A stretch of 10,831 nucleotides of DNA, taken from positions 1 to 10,831 of the forward strand of contig DWWI01000213.1 of the NCBI GenBank assembly GCA_019119745.1, given 5' to 3'. Shown here piece after piece: positions 1 to 5,908 of this stretch (position 1 is its first letter; the number at the start of each line of letters is the position of its first letter). Source of the stretch: Candidatus Mediterraneibacter gallistercoris. GTDB taxonomy: Bacteria; Bacillota_A; Clostridia; Lachnospirales; Lachnospiraceae. The translations under genes were made by a program, and so were the position numbers. Below the pieces are notes generated by a model. It ran no database searches, had not been told where the DNA came from, and saw nothing but the letters and a program-made list of their open reading frames with translations.

Positions 1-137
1 AGATGACAAGCCTTGCGAGAGATCTGGAGATGATGCAGATTGCGGGATACCGGGTAGAGAAGATGACGGCTGTGGATCAATTCTGTGAGACGGTTCATTG
101 CGAGGTTGTGGCTTTGCTTTCCAAGGTTAGAGAATAG
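1..137 (+). CDS. rlmD: 23S rRNA (uracil-5-)-methyltransferase, C-terminal end (partial)
   Basis: This is the last 44 codons of a gene that begins outside the window; the frame opens at base 3 and stops at 135-137. The visible residues include SLARDLEMM, a GYRVEKM stretch, VDQF and CEVVALLS. They match the conserved end of the RlmD/RlmCD/TrmA family of SAM-dependent RNA uracil-C5 methyltransferases, whose usual ending is LARDL, then GY, VDxFPxTxHxExV and LL. In this family the TLARDL segment closely follows the catalytic cysteine, which therefore lies just upstream of the window. Family members methylate 23S rRNA or tRNA uracils in the cytoplasm. The exact target cannot be decided from this tail, so the symbol is a best guess. 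The last 11 bases overlap the 3' end of the convergent LysR gene. Confidence 0.72.
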   Translation, partial: MTSLARDLEMMQIAGYRVEKMTAVDQFCETVHCEVVALLSKVRE

Positions 138-1020
138 AGTTTTTTATCTGTGTGCTTTTCTTTTCTATTTTTTCTAAAAATGCTTTGACCGCCGGTGAGA
201 ATACCTGATATTTTTTCGTCACGATATACAATCCGACAGATAACTCCGGGCTGATGGGGCGGAATGTGAGATTGCGCCCGCTTGTATTTACCAGACGGTC
301 AAGGCAGAGAGCATAGCCGATGCCGTGTTCTACTAAGAATGTCGCATTATAGATCAGATTGTAGGTTGCCACTACATTGAGGGCGTCTTCCCCGAACCAG
401 TCCAGATCCTGATGACCGGAAAAGGTCTGGTCGGCAAGGATCATGGGCAGGGATTTCAGCTGATCGATATTGATGCTTTCCTGACGGGCAAGAGCGCAGT
501 CTTTCGGCATCAGAAGCCCGTATATATCTTTCATATGAAGATTAAGATAATCGTATTTTTCCTGACGCACCGGTCCGAGCAGCAGTCCCATATCAGACAG
601 GCCTTTGTCGATACGTTCTGTAACAGCGTCGGCGTCGCCGCTGTAAGTATGGAAATACACATCAGGATACCGGACACGGAATTCGGCTATAAGTTCTGCG
701 ATCATATCCATGGCAACAGTCTCTCCGCATCCGATATAAATATCTCCGCTTAAATTCTTCGCATCTGCATGAAGGGCAGTCTCTGTATTTTCCATCAGAT
801 CCATGATCTCACGGGCCCGGTTGCGCAGGAAGATCCCGTCTTCTGTTAAAGTTATTTTCCTTTTTCCGCGGATAAAAAGCTGCCTGCCAAGCTGTTTTTC
901 CAGATCCATCATCTGTTTGGACAGGGTGGACTGGGAAATAAACAGCGACTGGGCGGCTTTTGTAATATTCTGTTCCCGCGCTACGGCGAGAAAATAATGC
1001 AGTAATCTTGTTTCTATCAT
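127..1020 (-). CDS. LysR-family transcriptional regulator
   Basis: A 297-residue protein of standard LysR length. Residues 4-63 form the winged helix-turn-helix; the recognition region reads NITKAAQSLFISQSTLSKQ, followed by the LEKQLGRQLF turn typical of the family. Residues from about 93 (IYIGCGET) to the end form the periplasmic-binding-protein-like effector domain. The start at 1020 is supported by an AAGGAG ribosome binding site (minus strand, 1030-1036) about 10 bases upstream. The gene diverges from the cyclophilin-like/CMD gene pair. Its own promoter is filled by an inverted repeat, so it very likely represses itself and controls the neighbouring pair. The effector cannot be read from the sequence. 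Its tail overlaps the convergent methyltransferase gene by 11 bp. Confidence 0.93.
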   Translation of the reverse strand: MIETRLLHYFLAVAREQNITKAAQSLFISQSTLSKQMMDLEKQLGRQLFIRGKRKITLTEDGIFLRNRAREIMDLMENTETALHADAKNLSGDIYIGCGETVAMDMIAELIAEFRVRYPDVYFHTYSGDADAVTERIDKGLSDMGLLLGPVRQEKYDYLNLHMKDIYGLLMPKDCALARQESINIDQLKSLPMILADQTFSGHQDLDWFGEDALNVVATYNLIYNATFLVEHGIGYALCLDRLVNTSGRNLTFRPISPELSVGLYIVTKKYQVFSPAVKAFLEKIEKKSTQIKNSIL

Positions 1021-1077
1021 GGCAGTACGCTCCTTTCCCGTTATTTCCGCAAGTATCGAGCTATGCGGGCATACTTT

Positions 1078-1106
1078 ATTTTATCATCGACAGAAGCGAT
1101 GGTAAA
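1078..1106 (-). promoter_or_regulatory. Predicted promoter of the LysR gene
   Basis: On the minus strand, TTTACC (1101-1106) is followed after exactly 17 bases by TAAAAT (1078-1083), placing transcription start near 1071 and giving a leader of about 50 nt. The spacer is occupied by the core of the ATC-N9-GAT inverted repeat, so a bound regulator would block RNA polymerase. This supports autorepression. The call rests on motif match and spacing only. Confidence 0.6.
1080..1106. promoter_or_regulatory. LysR-type operator (27-bp inverted repeat, ATC-N9-GAT)
   Basis: The left arm (1080-1089, TTTATCATCG) and right arm (1097-1106, CGATGGTAAA) are reverse complements at 9 of 10 positions, separated by 7 bases. 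The core ATC-N9-GAT (1086-1100) contains the T-N11-A signature of LysR-family boxes (T at 1087, A at 1099). Its centre at 1093 lies about 67 bp upstream of the start predicted for the forward promoter, which is where LysR recognition sites usually lie. It also covers the spacer of the LysR gene's own promoter. The activation site nearer the forward -35 box is less clear. Confidence 0.66.
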
Positions 1107-1123
1107 TAAGAATTTACAACTGT

Positions 1124-1153
1124 TTGCCATTCCTGAATTCCCGGATCTATAAT
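1124..1153 (+). promoter_or_regulatory. Predicted promoter of the cyclophilin-like/CMD operon
   Basis: TTGCCA (1124-1129) and a perfect TATAAT (1148-1153) are separated by 18 bases. Transcription would start near 1160 and give a leader of about 24 nt containing the AAGGAGG ribosome binding site at 1168-1174. The slightly long spacer fits an activator-dependent promoter served by the LysR-type site upstream. Apart from the two promoters, the operator and the two ribosome binding sites, I see nothing else in the 1021-1183 gap. Confidence 0.68.
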
Positions 1154-1183
1154 AAAGGCAAATACAGAAGGAGGCGGATTATC

Positions 1184-1537
1184 ATGATGAATATGGAAGT
1201 CAACGGAACGGATATCAAGGTAAAACTGTATGACAACAGTTCGGCGAAAGCGGTGGAAGAACTGCTTAAGAAAGGTCCGTTTACGCTCAATATGAAAGAC
1301 TATGCTCATATGGAAAAGTTCGGCAGTTTCGGTATGCAGCTTCCCGCGAACGATGAGATGATCACGACCGAGGCAGGGGATGTGATCCTCTCAGAAGGAA
1401 ATCTGCTGGTGATTTATTATGCGCCCAACACATGGAACTTTACCAGACTCGGGAAGGTGCAGAATCTGTCAGCGGATGAACTGAAAAAGGTGCTCGGGAA
1501 AGGCAGCATTACGGCAACCCTGACACTTATAGAATAG
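1184..1537 (+). CDS. Cyclophilin-like fold protein
   Basis: A 117-residue protein matching the small bacterial cyclophilin-like family (as I recall, Pfam Cyclophil_like2). Visible landmarks are an initial beta-strand MEVNGTDIKVKLYDN, the helix AKAVEELLKKGP, and the run GDVILSEGNLLVIYYAPN leading to FTRLGKV. The family shares the cyclophilin beta-barrel, but prolyl isomerase activity is not established and I do not assign it. An in-frame TTG 60 bases upstream was rejected as the start because the ATG at 1184 has a strong AAGGAGG site 9 bases before it, while the upstream codons fall before the predicted transcription start. It lies 26 bp before the CMD-family gene, in the same transcription unit, and is probably under the divergent LysR regulator. 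Confidence 0.88.
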   Translation: MMNMEVNGTDIKVKLYDNSSAKAVEELLKKGPFTLNMKDYAHMEKFGSFGMQLPANDEMITTEAGDVILSEGNLLVIYYAPNTWNFTRLGKVQNLSADELKKVLGKGSITATLTLIE

Positions 1538-1563
1538 AAGAAGATAATGAAGGAGGAATAGTA

Positions 1564-2250
1564 ATGAATTATTATGAAACAGACCCGGAATTTATGGAAA
1601 GGGTAGAACATTTTGCTTTTGATGAAGTCGTAAACGAGGAAAATCAGCAGCTGGACGCCCCGGTTCGCTGGCTTGCAATACTGGCGGCGCTGGTGGGCTG
1701 TCAGGGCCTGGACGCCTATAAAGAGTTCCTGCCGCGTGCTCTCGATGAAGGAATTCAGCCGGAGGCAGTGAAGGAAATGGTATATCAGTCCGTAGATTAT
1801 GTCGGCATGGGACGGATGTGGCCCTTCCTGCAGGCGACCAATGAGATATTTGCGGAGCGGAAAATCGCTCTCCCTGCAAGCGGAAAATCTACAACAACTA
1901 TGGAGGACCGTCTGGAAAAAGGGGCTCAGGCTCAGGCGGATATTTTCGGTCCTCAGATGAAAGAGGCATGGAAAAGCGGACATATTAACCGCTGGCTTGC
2001 AGACAACTGCTTTGGAGACTATTATACACGCACAAGACTTGATCTAGCGCAGAGGGAAATGATCACGTTCTGCTTCCTGATGGCTCAGGGAGGCTGCGAG
2101 CCGCAGCTTACCGCCCACGCGAAAGGAAATATGAATCTCGGAAATGACAAAGAATTTCTGATACGGGTCGTTTCCCAGTGCCTGCCTTATATCGGGTATC
2201 CCCGCAGCCTGAATGCGGTTACCTGTGTGAATAAGGCGGCGGAAGAATAA
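1564..2250 (+). CDS. Carboxymuconolactone decarboxylase-like (CMD) protein, two-domain
   Basis: A 228-residue cytoplasmic protein made of two CMD/AhpD-like all-helical repeats. The first (about 30-100) carries the helix WLAILAALVGCQG with Cys46. The second (about 120-225) carries the better conserved signature QGGCEPQLTAH, with Cys178 and His185, followed by the typical GNMNLG turn. It lacks the CxxC redox pair of AhpD peroxidase partners, so it belongs with the gamma-CMD-like proteins whose substrates are mostly unknown; no muconate pathway genes are nearby. An AGGAGG site at 1551-1556 supports the ATG at 1564. Pairing with a cyclophilin-like protein and a divergent LysR gene is, from memory, a recurring arrangement in Firmicutes, often with flavin or NADPH oxidoreductases that are absent here. 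A role in small-molecule or redox detoxification is inference. Confidence 0.86.
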   Translation: MNYYETDPEFMERVEHFAFDEVVNEENQQLDAPVRWLAILAALVGCQGLDAYKEFLPRALDEGIQPEAVKEMVYQSVDYVGMGRMWPFLQATNEIFAERKIALPASGKSTTTMEDRLEKGAQAQADIFGPQMKEAWKSGHINRWLADNCFGDYYTRTRLDLAQREMITFCFLMAQGGCEPQLTAHAKGNMNLGNDKEFLIRVVSQCLPYIGYPRSLNAVTCVNKAAEE

Positions 2251-2274
2251 ATTTAATTAATATAAAATGTCAGC

Positions 2275-2303
2275 TTGTGGTTAACGATCAGAACGTTTAT
2301 AAT
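2275..2303 (+). promoter_or_regulatory. Predicted promoter of the lysO operon
   Basis: TTGTGG (2275-2280) is followed after 17 bases by a perfect TATAAT (2298-2303), giving a start near 2310 and a leader of about 75 nt. An AACG-N7-CGTT inverted repeat (2283-2297) lies entirely in the spacer and could be an operator. The leader is too short to hold a lysine riboswitch, and I see no strong hairpin in it. The promoter lies after the CMD gene, with no clear terminator between, so read-through from upstream is possible. Confidence 0.55.
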
Positions 2304-2385
2304 TAAAACATGGCTTTTGAGACTGAAGATTCCCCTGAGCTTCAATTGTATAGAAAGCCGGAATGTCGGTAACCTGGAGGAAGTA

Positions 2386-3297
2386 ATGGCAGCACTTGTA
2401 TTTATGATTCTCGGATTTGCGGTGGGACGAGTCTTTCCTGTCCGGTACAAAATATTTAATGAACGGATACAGCTGCTGTGTACGCTTGTTCTTATATTTC
2501 TGATGGGTGTGGGACTCGGACAGAGAGACGGATTCTTCTCCGGACTGCTCAGTCTCGGATTTACAAGCTTCCTGTTCTTTCTGATTCCGACGCTTTTGTC
2601 GATTGCGGTTGTCTACATGCTGACCAGATGCTTTATGAACACATCAGGAGAAAAAGGCAGAAGGAACGCGGGCGGAAGGAGAAGAGATACGAAAGACAGC
2701 GATCCCATGGTATTTCTCGCTCTTGGCGCGCTGGTACTGGGAATAGGATTCGGCGCGGTTCCGCTTACGGCACACATTCTGAAGCCGTTGTCCGACCATA
2801 CGGACTGGCTCCTCGGTCTGCTTATGTTTTCGGTCGGGATCAGTGTAGGGCTTCATCGGGGAATCGCAGCTGGGATACGGCAGCACCATGTGAAGATCCT
2901 GCTCATCCCGGCAGGGATAATCGCAGGTTCACTGGCAGGAGGCGTTCTGTGCGGGCTGCTGACCAATTATCCGGTCAGACAGGCTGTCTCGATCGCGGGG
3001 GGCCTGGGCTGGTATAGTCTGGCCGGAGTATCCATAAGCAATCTGGCCGGAGCAGAGGCGGGAAGTATTGCATTTCTTAGCAATCTGATGCGGGAGATCG
3101 GCGCTTTCTTTATGATCCCGTATATTTCCCGGCATTTTAATGTCTGTACCTGTATTGCCCCGGCGGCTGCCACGAGCGAGGATACCACTCTGCCGATGCT
3201 GATGCGTTATACGAATGAAGAGACAGTTGTTCTTTCCGTGTTTAACGGGATTATCTGCTCTGCGGCTGTGCCGGTACTTATTTCACTGTGTTATTAG
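2386..3297 (+). CDS. lysO: LysO-type lysine exporter
   Basis: A 303-residue integral membrane protein of the LysO/YbjE (Lys_export, formerly DUF340) family, which exports lysine and the analogue thialysine. The length fits the E. coli protein (about 300 residues). Hydrophobic helices run throughout; a basic, hydrophilic loop (about 86-107, rich in Arg/Lys) separates the two halves. The signature GGLGWYSLAGVSISNLAG (about 205-222) and the following SNLMREIGAFFMIP match the family closely. Asp48 (GLGQRDG) and Asp266 (TSEDTTLP) appear to correspond to the two membrane acidic residues reported as essential in E. coli LysO; that comparison is from memory. The frame is open upstream to about 2275, but GGAGG at 2376-2380 and family alignment support the ATG at 2386. 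The next gene starts 12 bp after its stop. Confidence 0.88.
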   Translation: MAALVFMILGFAVGRVFPVRYKIFNERIQLLCTLVLIFLMGVGLGQRDGFFSGLLSLGFTSFLFFLIPTLLSIAVVYMLTRCFMNTSGEKGRRNAGGRRRDTKDSDPMVFLALGALVLGIGFGAVPLTAHILKPLSDHTDWLLGLLMFSVGISVGLHRGIAAGIRQHHVKILLIPAGIIAGSLAGGVLCGLLTNYPVRQAVSIAGGLGWYSLAGVSISNLAGAEAGSIAFLSNLMREIGAFFMIPYISRHFNVCTCIAPAAATSEDTTLPMLMRYTNEETVVLSVFNGIICSAAVPVLISLCY

Positions 3298-3309
3298 AGA
3301 AAGGAACCT

Positions 3310-4386
3310 ATGAAAGAGGAATGTCTGATCTGTAAAGCCCCATTGGAATATCTGAATGAAGATATCGAGATGGAGTGTGAACTATGCCACAAAAAAGAAA
3401 AAAGTAAAACAAGGTGCATAAACGGCCATTATGTCTGCAACGAATGTCATATGCAGGGAATCGACAGCCTGATCGGCCTGTGTCTGAATGAAACATCCGG
3501 GAATCCGGTGGCGATACTCAACAAAATGATGTCCATGCCGTTCTGCCATATGCACGGGCCGGAGCATCATGTCATGGTAGGGATGGCGCTGCTGACTGCG
3601 TATAAGAACTGCGGCGGCGAGATTGACCTGAAGCGGTCTCTGATCGAGATGAACAGCAGGGGAAGTTCGGTGCCGGGCGGCGCCTGCGGGTTCTGGGGCG
3701 CCTGCGGGGCAGGAATCAGCGCGGGAATGTTTATTTCTATCGTTACCGGATCTACGCCGCTCGGAAAAGACAATTTCGGTCTGTCACACAAGATGACGGC
3801 AAGAGCACTGGACGCGATCGGCGAGGTCGGAGGACCCCGCTGCTGCAAGAGAGATTCGTATCTCTCCATAATAAGAGCGGTTGATTTCGTAAAAGAAAAT
3901 CTTGGGATCGAGATGGAAAAGTCAGACATTGTCTGTGCTTACAGCAGCCAGAACAATCAGTGTATCGGAAAAAGGTGTCCGTTTTCCAGAGTAAATGCGA
4001 AGAAAAAGAAGATTGCGTTTATCTGCGTTCATAACTCCTGCCGGAGTCAGATTGCGGAAGCATTCGGAAGGAAATATCTGTCCGATCGTTATGAGTGCTA
4101 TTCCGCGGGAACGGAAGTGAAGCCGCAGATCAATCAGGACGCCGTAAGGCTGATGAAACAGGAGTACGGCATTGATATGGAAAAAGACCAGTATCCGAAG
4201 CTGCTGGAAGATATACCGGAAGCAGATATCTATGTGTCCATGGGATGTAATGTATCGTGTCCAAATATTCCCGGCAGGAAGGTTATTGACTGGGGACTGG
4301 ACGATCCGACCGGTAAGGAAGATGCGGTATTTATGGATGTGATCAGGCAGATAGAACATAATATATTGGAAATGAAAGATAAATAA
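3310..4386 (+). CDS. DUF5714 domain fused to ArsC-like low-molecular-weight phosphatase/arsenate reductase
   Basis: A 358-residue two-part protein. Residues 1-225 are a DUF5714 domain, a family without known function. It opens with zinc-ribbon-like pairs (C5/C8, C23/C26) and C36 and C43/C46. It continues with HMHGPEHHVMVG (80-91), GGACGFWGACGA (123-134), GGPRCCKRDSYL (174-185) and NNQCIGKRCPF (215-225). After a four-lysine linker (231-234), residues 235-358 match low-molecular-weight-phosphatase-fold arsenate reductases. The P-loop is CVHNSCR (Cys239 nucleophile, Arg245). Cys313 and Cys317 in MGCNVSCP could form the disulfide relay, and DWGLDDPTGK follows. Staphylococcal ArsC spaces its relay cysteines further apart. 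No arsR, arsB or acr3 gene is nearby, so arsenate as substrate is only one option; a protein phosphatase or other thiol oxyanion role is possible. AAAGGA just before the ATG supports the start. It is co-transcribed with lysO. Confidence 0.87.
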   Translation: MKEECLICKAPLEYLNEDIEMECELCHKKEKSKTRCINGHYVCNECHMQGIDSLIGLCLNETSGNPVAILNKMMSMPFCHMHGPEHHVMVGMALLTAYKNCGGEIDLKRSLIEMNSRGSSVPGGACGFWGACGAGISAGMFISIVTGSTPLGKDNFGLSHKMTARALDAIGEVGGPRCCKRDSYLSIIRAVDFVKENLGIEMEKSDIVCAYSSQNNQCIGKRCPFSRVNAKKKKIAFICVHNSCRSQIAEAFGRKYLSDRYECYSAGTEVKPQINQDAVRLMKQEYGIDMEKDQYPKLLEDIPEADIYVSMGCNVSCPNIPGRKVIDWGLDDPTGKEDAVFMDVIRQIEHNILEMKDK

Positions 4387-4424
4387 GCAGATATATGGAA
4401 TAATTCCCCCGTTTCAATATTTTT

Positions 4425-4458
4425 TTCACTGTGAACGGTTCTGTTTGGAATATAAAAT
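4425..4458 (+). promoter_or_regulatory. Candidate promoter and operator region of the GH125 gene
   Basis: A good -10 element, TATAAAAT (4451-4458), lies 42 bp before the GH125 start. No matching -35 box stands at the right distance, so the promoter probably needs an activator. Immediately upstream are two overlapping perfect inverted repeats, TTCAC-T-GTGAA (4425-4435) and GAAC-G-GTTC (4433-4441). Bases 4430-4443 also match the catabolite-repression (cre) consensus at 11 of 14 positions, all three misses at the right end. Which protein binds here is unknown. Confidence 0.38.
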
Positions 4459-4499
4459 AGACAGGAAAAGAATCAGTACACAGATGGAGAAGAATTGAA

Positions 4500-5786
4500 A
4501 TGGGTATGATCAGTAATGAAAATTTAAATGAATTTCTCAAGGAAGTCAGAGAGAAGGCAAAAGGAGAAGACAAACTGCTGGAGCAGTTTGAGCGCTGTTT
4601 TCTGAATACCCTTGAGACAACAGTGAAAATGAAGGAAGACGGAACTGTGTACGTGATCACCGGGGACATCCCGGCGATGTGGTTGAGAGACTCCACGGCA
4701 CAGATCCGTCCTTTTCTGTTTCCGGCAAAAGAAAATGACGAGATCCGGCAGATGATCGCGGGGCTTGTGAAACGGCAGTTTTACTGTATCTGCCTGGACC
4801 CCTATGCAAATGCATTCAACGAGGGTCCTACGGGCGCGTGCTGGGAGAAAGATGATCCGGACCAGAGTCCGTGGGTGTGGGAGAGAAAGTTCGAGGTGGA
4901 TTCCCTGTGCTATCCCATCCAGCTCGCGTGGATGCTCTGGAAGAACACCGGATGCACCGATCAGTTTGACGGAAATTTCCGCACCGGGGCGCGGAAGATC
5001 TTGAATGTCTTCCGAACGGAGCAGAACCATGAGTATCACTCCGCCTACCGGTTTGTGCGCGAGGGCAGTTTCTATACGGATACCCTTTCCAGAGATGGCA
5101 GGGGAGCCTTTGTGAGGCCGGATATCGGGATGGTGTGGTCGGGCTTCCGCCCAAGCGATGACGCGTGTACATACGGCTATCTGGTTCCGTCCAATATGTT
5201 TGCCGTCGTGGTGCTGGGGTATCTGGAAGAAATTGCGGAGAAGATCCTGTGCGATGAGATGCTGGCAAAAGAGGCGGGCAGTCTGAGAGAACAGATCCAT
5301 ACTGCGATTGAAGAATACGGACGGCCGCGGACGGAGGCGTTCGGGATGGTCTACGCTTATGAGGCGGACGGATACGGCATGTTCAATCTGATGGACGACG
5401 CCAATGTCCCGAGCCTTCTGTCCATGTCCTATCTGGGATATCCGGCAGACCGGGAGACTATGGAACATACCCGGAAAATGATCCTGAGCGAGGCGAATCC
5501 GTATTATTATAAAGGGACGGAAGCGGCCGGGATCGGAAGTCCCCATACGCCGGCAGGCTATATCTGGCCGATCGCTCTGGCGATGCAGGGGCTGACAGAG
5601 AGCAGCCGGGAGAAGAAGCGGCAGATCCTTGATACTCTCGTATCCTGTACCGGAGGAACGGGAATGATGCATGAAGGGTTCTGCGCCGACGATGCGGGAA
5701 AGTACACGAGAGAATGGTTCTCATGGGCGAACGCCATGTACGCGGAACTCTTTCTGGATTACCTTGGCTACAGACTGGAGATCTGA
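4500..5786 (+). CDS. Glycoside hydrolase family 125 exo-alpha-1,6-mannosidase
   Basis: A 428-residue protein, close to the length of characterised GH125 enzymes such as that of Clostridium perfringens. GH125 removes terminal alpha-1,6-linked mannose by an inverting mechanism. The family signatures are clear: TGDIPAMWLRDSTAQIRP (54-71), LDPYANAFN (99-107), VWERKFEVDSLCYP (126-139), WSGFRPSDDA (213-222), and MHEGF (390-394) with YTREWFSWANAM (402-413). Asp220 and Glu392 fall where I recall the C. perfringens general acid (D220) and base (E393). There is no signal peptide, so it acts in the cytoplasm on imported glycans. GGAG at 4486-4489 favours the first ATG over the one at 4506. It heads the mannoside locus but is separated by 122 bp and a promoter from the GH38 gene. 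Confidence 0.93.
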   Translation: MGMISNENLNEFLKEVREKAKGEDKLLEQFERCFLNTLETTVKMKEDGTVYVITGDIPAMWLRDSTAQIRPFLFPAKENDEIRQMIAGLVKRQFYCICLDPYANAFNEGPTGACWEKDDPDQSPWVWERKFEVDSLCYPIQLAWMLWKNTGCTDQFDGNFRTGARKILNVFRTEQNHEYHSAYRFVREGSFYTDTLSRDGRGAFVRPDIGMVWSGFRPSDDACTYGYLVPSNMFAVVVLGYLEEIAEKILCDEMLAKEAGSLREQIHTAIEEYGRPRTEAFGMVYAYEADGYGMFNLMDDANVPSLLSMSYLGYPADRETMEHTRKMILSEANPYYYKGTEAAGIGSPHTPAGYIWPIALAMQGLTESSREKKRQILDTLVSCTGGTGMMHEGFCADDAGKYTREWFSWANAMYAELFLDYLGYRLEI

Positions 5787-5840
5787 GACTGTAATTAATC
5801 GGAATGTAGAATTTTTACACTAAACATAGAAATTGGAAAA

Positions 5841-5869
5841 TTGTTCTGCCAGAAAACTTTCGGTACAAT
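5841..5869 (+). promoter_or_regulatory. Predicted promoter of the GH38-DUF4432-isomerase operon
   Basis: TTGTTC (5841-5846) and TACAAT (5864-5869) are separated by 17 bases, placing the start near 5876. The spacer contains GAAA-AC-TTTC (5852-5861), and ACAGT-N10-ACTGT (5874-5893) spans the start site; both are possible operators of a sugar-responsive repressor. The leader of about 33 nt carries a strong AGGAGGT ribosome binding site just before the ATG at 5909. I see no convincing terminator between the GH125 stop and this promoter. Confidence 0.55.
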
Positions 5870-5908
5870 AGAGACAGTTAGAACACTGACTGTATGTAGG
5901 AGGTACTT

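Noticed and set aside
1124..1183. Extended N-terminus (TTG start) for the cyclophilin-like gene
   Set aside because: The TTG is part of the predicted -35 box and precedes the transcription start. The ATG at 1184 has a strong ribosome binding site and fits family alignment.
2310..2372. A 20-codon open frame (ATG to TAA) in the lysO leader
   Set aside because: It begins at the predicted transcription start, so it has no ribosome binding site. It shows no run of lysine codons or paired hairpins as expected of a leader peptide.
2275..2385. Extended 37-residue N-terminus for the lysO gene
   Set aside because: The extra codons overlap a good promoter, and the GGAGG-supported ATG at 2386 gives the family length.
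4397..4426. GGAAT-A-ATTCC repeat followed by a T run as a terminator of the DUF5714-ArsC gene
   Set aside because: The stem is only five mostly A/T pairs, and the T run starts about 13 bases after the stem, so it does not look like a working intrinsic terminator.
4524..5672. A 382-codon open frame on the minus strand inside the GH125 gene
   Set aside because: It is fully antisense to a gene with clear GH125 motifs, its translation is rich in His/Arg/Pro without any family signature, and it reflects the high-GC third positions of the real gene.
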